Shown here piece by piece: positions 5,503 to 8,234 of a stretch of 8,234 bases of DNA. Made by a program: the position numbers and the translations under genes. The stretch is from assembly GCF_900764565.1 (NCBI RefSeq), contig NZ_CAAFOM010000274.1, forward strand, positions 1 to 8,234, given 5' to 3'. Source of the stretch: an uncultured Catenibacterium sp. (lineage in GTDB: Bacteria > Bacillota_I > Bacilli_A > Erysipelotrichales > Coprobacillaceae). How positions within the stretch are numbered: position 1 is the stretch's first letter; each line of letters begins with the position of its first letter. The notes below the pieces were generated by a model that worked only from the letters and a program-made list of their open reading frames with translations, did not search any database and was not told the origin of the DNA.

Positions 5503-8064
5503 TTAAGAAAGTATATAATCGTAGATATCCGATCTCACTGGTTGATCTAGATGATAGTAGATTTCACAGACAGGAACATCATTAGCCATTGTAGTTTCTT
5601 CTATTTTTGAAATATAGACTTCACCTAGATAATAGAATTCTTTTGATGCAGCATCATCTTTATTTTTTCTAATAAACAAATAGATATTCGTTTTATTTTC
5701 TTCTGCTTTCACAAATTTTTCCATACCTTGGTTAGTAATTCTAACATTACTTTTAGACATAGCTACAAAGTTTTGTGCATCGATAAAGTGATCGGCATAT
5801 TGTTGAGTATCTACAACTGAATCATCTTTATCATAGTTAATAAATACTGGAAGAGTATTTGTACGCTTATCATAGAAATATCCACCAATATTTAATGGTA
5901 CAATATTCTTTTCCCAGTTAAGTAATCGACAAACATCTTCATATGTATACTTAGAGTATAAACAGAAATCAGTATTCTTATATCTGTTAGAATACTCTTT
6001 TTTGTTTTTATCAATTGCATATTCAATGACTTCCATTACTTGATTCTTAAACTCTTCGTTATTAAGTAGTTTTAAGAACTGTGGTGAAGATTCAAAATTA
6101 TCATCCACAAATACAGCTTCTTCAAAAGTCTTCTTACTTGATCCAGTCATGAAGTTTTGAGATAGAATGTTAGATATAGTCTCTATGCCTACTTTAGGTA
6201 ACTCGATTTGATATTCACTATTTAAAGTTTCTTTTAAATGAGCAAGAAGGTTTGTTCGTTTGTTGATGATTAGCTTAATTGCTTCTAATTCTTCTACGCG
6301 TTTCCCAGAAGAAAGTTTTGAAGAAATAAATTGAAGATACTTTTCTTCTAAAGTACTAAAGCGAACATGATAATCTTTCTCATATTTAGATAAGAAAGTA
6401 TGATAGCAACCTAGTGATTTATTTTGAAACATTAACTGAACATCGATGGCACCATATTGTTCAAACTCTTTCAAGCGAGGAATTCTACCTAGCTTTTCTT
6501 TAAGCTGTTTATAAGAATCTTTAATAATTCTTACTTGAGTGAAGTTTGCTGCATCGATAGATTGATAAATTCTCTTTTCTGTAATTTGATCAAACTGAAT
6601 AGTAGAAGCACCAGGTGTAATAAGCGAACCTTCACATACAAACTGTCTTAAAGAGTCCTTGTTGTAATTAGTTTGTCCTGACAAAGCAACAGGTATTAAG
6701 AAGTTCTTTTCATAGTTACCAATGAAATCAATAATGACAACATATTCTTTAGAATCATTCTTTCTTAAACCACGACCTAATTGTTGCACAAAGACAATAG
6801 CTGATTCAGTAGGTCTTAACATAACAACCTGGTTAACCTTAGGAATATCAATACCTTCATTAAAGATATCAACTGTGAATATATAGTCTAATGAATCCTC
6901 ATCATTAGATTCTAAAGAATCAATTGCTTTTTGTCTCATCTCCTCAGAAGAGTCACCAGTTAATGCGATAGTTTTATATCCTCTCATATTAAATAGTTGA
7001 GAAAGTTTTTCACATTCTTCTTTACGACTACAGAATATTAGACCATGAACACGATCGCCACTATAACCATATTCATTGACCTTTTCTATAATATAATCTA
7101 CGCGTAGTTCTGATGTGAGAATATTGAATTCTGATTTATCATCAATTTCAATTCCATCAATAGTCATATCTGTTATTCCATAATAATGGAAAGGACAGAG
7201 TAGATTATATTCCATTGCTTGCACTAATCTAATTTCATATGCGATATTATGATCAAACATTTCATATATATCAAAGTCATCACTTCTTTCAGGTGTTGCA
7301 GACATACCAAGTAAAAACTTTGGTTTAAAGTAATCTACAATATCCTGATAAGACTGTGCACCAGCACGATGTACTTCATCTATAATAATGTAATCAAAAG
7401 CATCTCTCTCAAACATTTCTCTATATTCTTTTTTATGAATTGTCTGTACAGTAGAAAAGATGAAATCTGAATCAGTTTCTTTTGTGTTTCCAGAAAAGAT
7501 TCCCATAGATACGTTTGGAATTAAATATTTGAAGGAACGTAATGCGGCTTCTGCAATATTTCTTCTATGAACAACAAATAACAATCTTTTAGGCTTAAAA
7601 CTTCTTACATCAAAGGCTGATAAGAAAGTTTTACCAGTACCAGTTGCTGAAATAAGAAGAGCTTTATTGTTATCTCTTAGATTCTTTAATGATTTTAAAG
7701 CTTCTTCCTGCATTTTATTAGGTTTTATTGTTTTTGAACTTTGTACTGGAGTAGAACGGACAGGTTTTACATAAGTTTCTTTGTAATTATCGATCCATTC
7801 ATTTGTGAGAGGAGTAGATAAATCCCATTGAATATTAAATTCATCAGATACTTGTGCGGCAAGTTCACCATTTTCATGAGATGTGAAAAACAAGTCCCAT
7901 TCCTGATTTGATTCTAATGCTGTTTGAGTTAAGTTTGAGCTACCTACAATAATGTCACGTTGTTCTCCTTTATGGAAAATAAATCCTTTAGGATGGAACC
8001 CGCAATGTTCCTGTTCAAATATTCTTACTTCTATATTAGTGAAGGAGAGGAGTTGTTTAAACAT
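5503..8064 (-). CDS. PLD-nuclease/SF2 helicase fusion with DUF3427-like C-terminus, N-terminally truncated
   Basis: From the ATG at 8064 the product has 853 residues. It starts inside a phospholipase-D-like (HKD) domain: H24-x-K26 and GSSNLT (41-46) are the one catalytic half seen here. The helicase core follows: Q119 of the Q motif, ATGTGKT (140-146, Walker A), DEVH (229-232), SATPER (255-260), CSRKEE (345-350), FNEGIDIPKV (401-410) and QQLGRGLRK (427-435). Residues about 490-850 fit the C-terminal DUF3427-type region. This architecture (HKD nuclease plus SSL2-like helicase) is ATP-driven, acts on nucleic acid and is common in accessory and defence-related regions. The ATG at 8064 has no Shine-Dalgarno site, and family homology continues in frame upstream of it, so it is probably not a native start. 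The gene is thus broken or its 5' part is displaced; the helicase half may still be made. It runs convergent to the esterase, separated by that gene's terminator. Confidence 0.82.
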   Translation of the reverse strand: MFKQLLSFTNIEVRIFEQEHCGFHPKGFIFHKGEQRDIIVGSSNLTQTALESNQEWDLFFTSHENGELAAQVSDEFNIQWDLSTPLTNEWIDNYKETYVKPVRSTPVQSSKTIKPNKMQEEALKSLKNLRDNNKALLISATGTGKTFLSAFDVRSFKPKRLLFVVHRRNIAEAALRSFKYLIPNVSMGIFSGNTKETDSDFIFSTVQTIHKKEYREMFERDAFDYIIIDEVHRAGAQSYQDIVDYFKPKFLLGMSATPERSDDFDIYEMFDHNIAYEIRLVQAMEYNLLCPFHYYGITDMTIDGIEIDDKSEFNILTSELRVDYIIEKVNEYGYSGDRVHGLIFCSRKEECEKLSQLFNMRGYKTIALTGDSSEEMRQKAIDSLESNDEDSLDYIFTVDIFNEGIDIPKVNQVVMLRPTESAIVFVQQLGRGLRKNDSKEYVVIIDFIGNYEKNFLIPVALSGQTNYNKDSLRQFVCEGSLITPGASTIQFDQITEKRIYQSIDAANFTQVRIIKDSYKQLKEKLGRIPRLKEFEQYGAIDVQLMFQNKSLGCYHTFLSKYEKDYHVRFSTLEEKYLQFISSKLSSGKRVEELEAIKLIINKRTNLLAHLKETLNSEYQIELPKVGIETISNILSQNFMTGSSKKTFEEAVFVDDNFESSPQFLKLLNNEEFKNQVMEVIEYAIDKNKKEYSNRYKNTDFCLYSKYTYEDVCRLLNWEKNIVPLNIGGYFYDKRTNTLPVFINYDKDDSVVDTQQYADHFIDAQNFVAMSKSNVRITNQGMEKFVKAEENKTNIYLFIRKNKDDAASKEFYYLGEVYISKIEETTMANDVPVCEIYYHLDQPVRSDIYDYILS

Positions 8065-8166
8065 TTTAGGATCATTAAAACCTAAATATGTAGATGTAAT
8101 AATTCGTCCTTTGACTCCTTTATCTTTTAAATTTACGCTAAGTTTATGAAAAATGTTGCTACTAGA
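8065..8166 (-). pseudogene. In-frame upstream remnant of the PLD domain, without a start codon
   Basis: Reading leftwards from 8166, 34 codons are open and in frame with the helicase. They include KGVKGRIITSTYLGFNDPK, which is the typical approach to the HKD motif. No ATG, GTG or TTG occurs in frame here. Immediately upstream is TGA (8167-8169), then TAA and another TAA. As I recall the family, about 65 further residues, including a 'VAFVT-SG' strand, should lie before this point. Confidence 0.7.
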
Positions 8167-8234
8167 TCATTAAATTTAGCTTAACGCCTGATTTTCTACT
8201 TTATGGCCACCTAACTCGAGTCATGATTTTTTAA
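8167..8234. other. Unexplained sequence at the break of the helicase gene, possible mobile-element end
   Basis: No frame here continues the helicase and none encodes a recognisable protein. It contains the palindromes ACTCGAGT (8214-8221), TGGCCA (8204-8209) and TCATGA (8221-8226). TGGCCA motifs recur near the ends of IS21-type elements, which is a weak hint. With the window ending here, the partner end or a transposase cannot be seen. Confidence 0.3.

Noticed and set aside
7952..8149. Plus-strand open frame of 65 codons opposite the PLD region.
   Set aside because: It is antisense to conserved PLD-domain codons and has no recognisable product.

Overview
The window is AT-rich DNA from a low-GC Firmicute. 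Gene style and content suggest an Erysipelotrichia-type gut anaerobe (Catenibacterium/Coprobacillus-like). The grounds are strong purine-rich Shine-Dalgarno sites, a perfect CcpA-type cre box, a Gram-positive surface protein with a KTGD-type sorting signal, RpiR-type regulators, and very low-GC coding sequence. The taxon is an inference, not a match.

Left part (1-2181): the last 19 codons of an unidentified gene are followed by a 408-residue protein that keeps the overall RecJ layout but has lost the DHH catalytic motifs, so it looks like a RecJ pseudo-exonuclease. Its stop codon lies inside a strong intrinsic terminator. A Nif3/DUF34 dinuclear-metal protein follows from its own short-leader promoter.

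Middle (2182-5502): two RpiR-like regulators with degenerate SIS domains overlap by ATGA and end in a terminator. Next comes a secreted, probably sortase-anchored alpha/beta-hydrolase esterase with an N-terminal Ig-like domain, a Ser-Asp-His triad, a repetitive Thr/Lys/Asp linker and a C-terminal sorting signal. A cre box and a CG-centred palindrome lie just upstream of its likely extended -10 promoter. This points to control by carbon source, with the neighbouring RpiR pair as possible further regulators. A strong GC-rich hairpin ends the unit.

Right part (5503-8234, minus strand): a large SF2 helicase with an N-terminal phospholipase-D-like (HKD) nuclease domain and a C-terminal DUF3427-like region, a type often met among genome-defence and accessory genes. 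It is N-terminally truncated. In-frame homology runs upstream of its first ATG to about 8166, then meets stops, and the first 65 or so residues of the family are missing. The last ~68 bases look foreign and may be the edge of a mobile element.

The strongest points for a second look are the catalytically dead RecJ paralogue, the tandem ligand-site-degenerate RpiR pair beside a cre-controlled surface esterase, and the abrupt break in the PLD-helicase gene.
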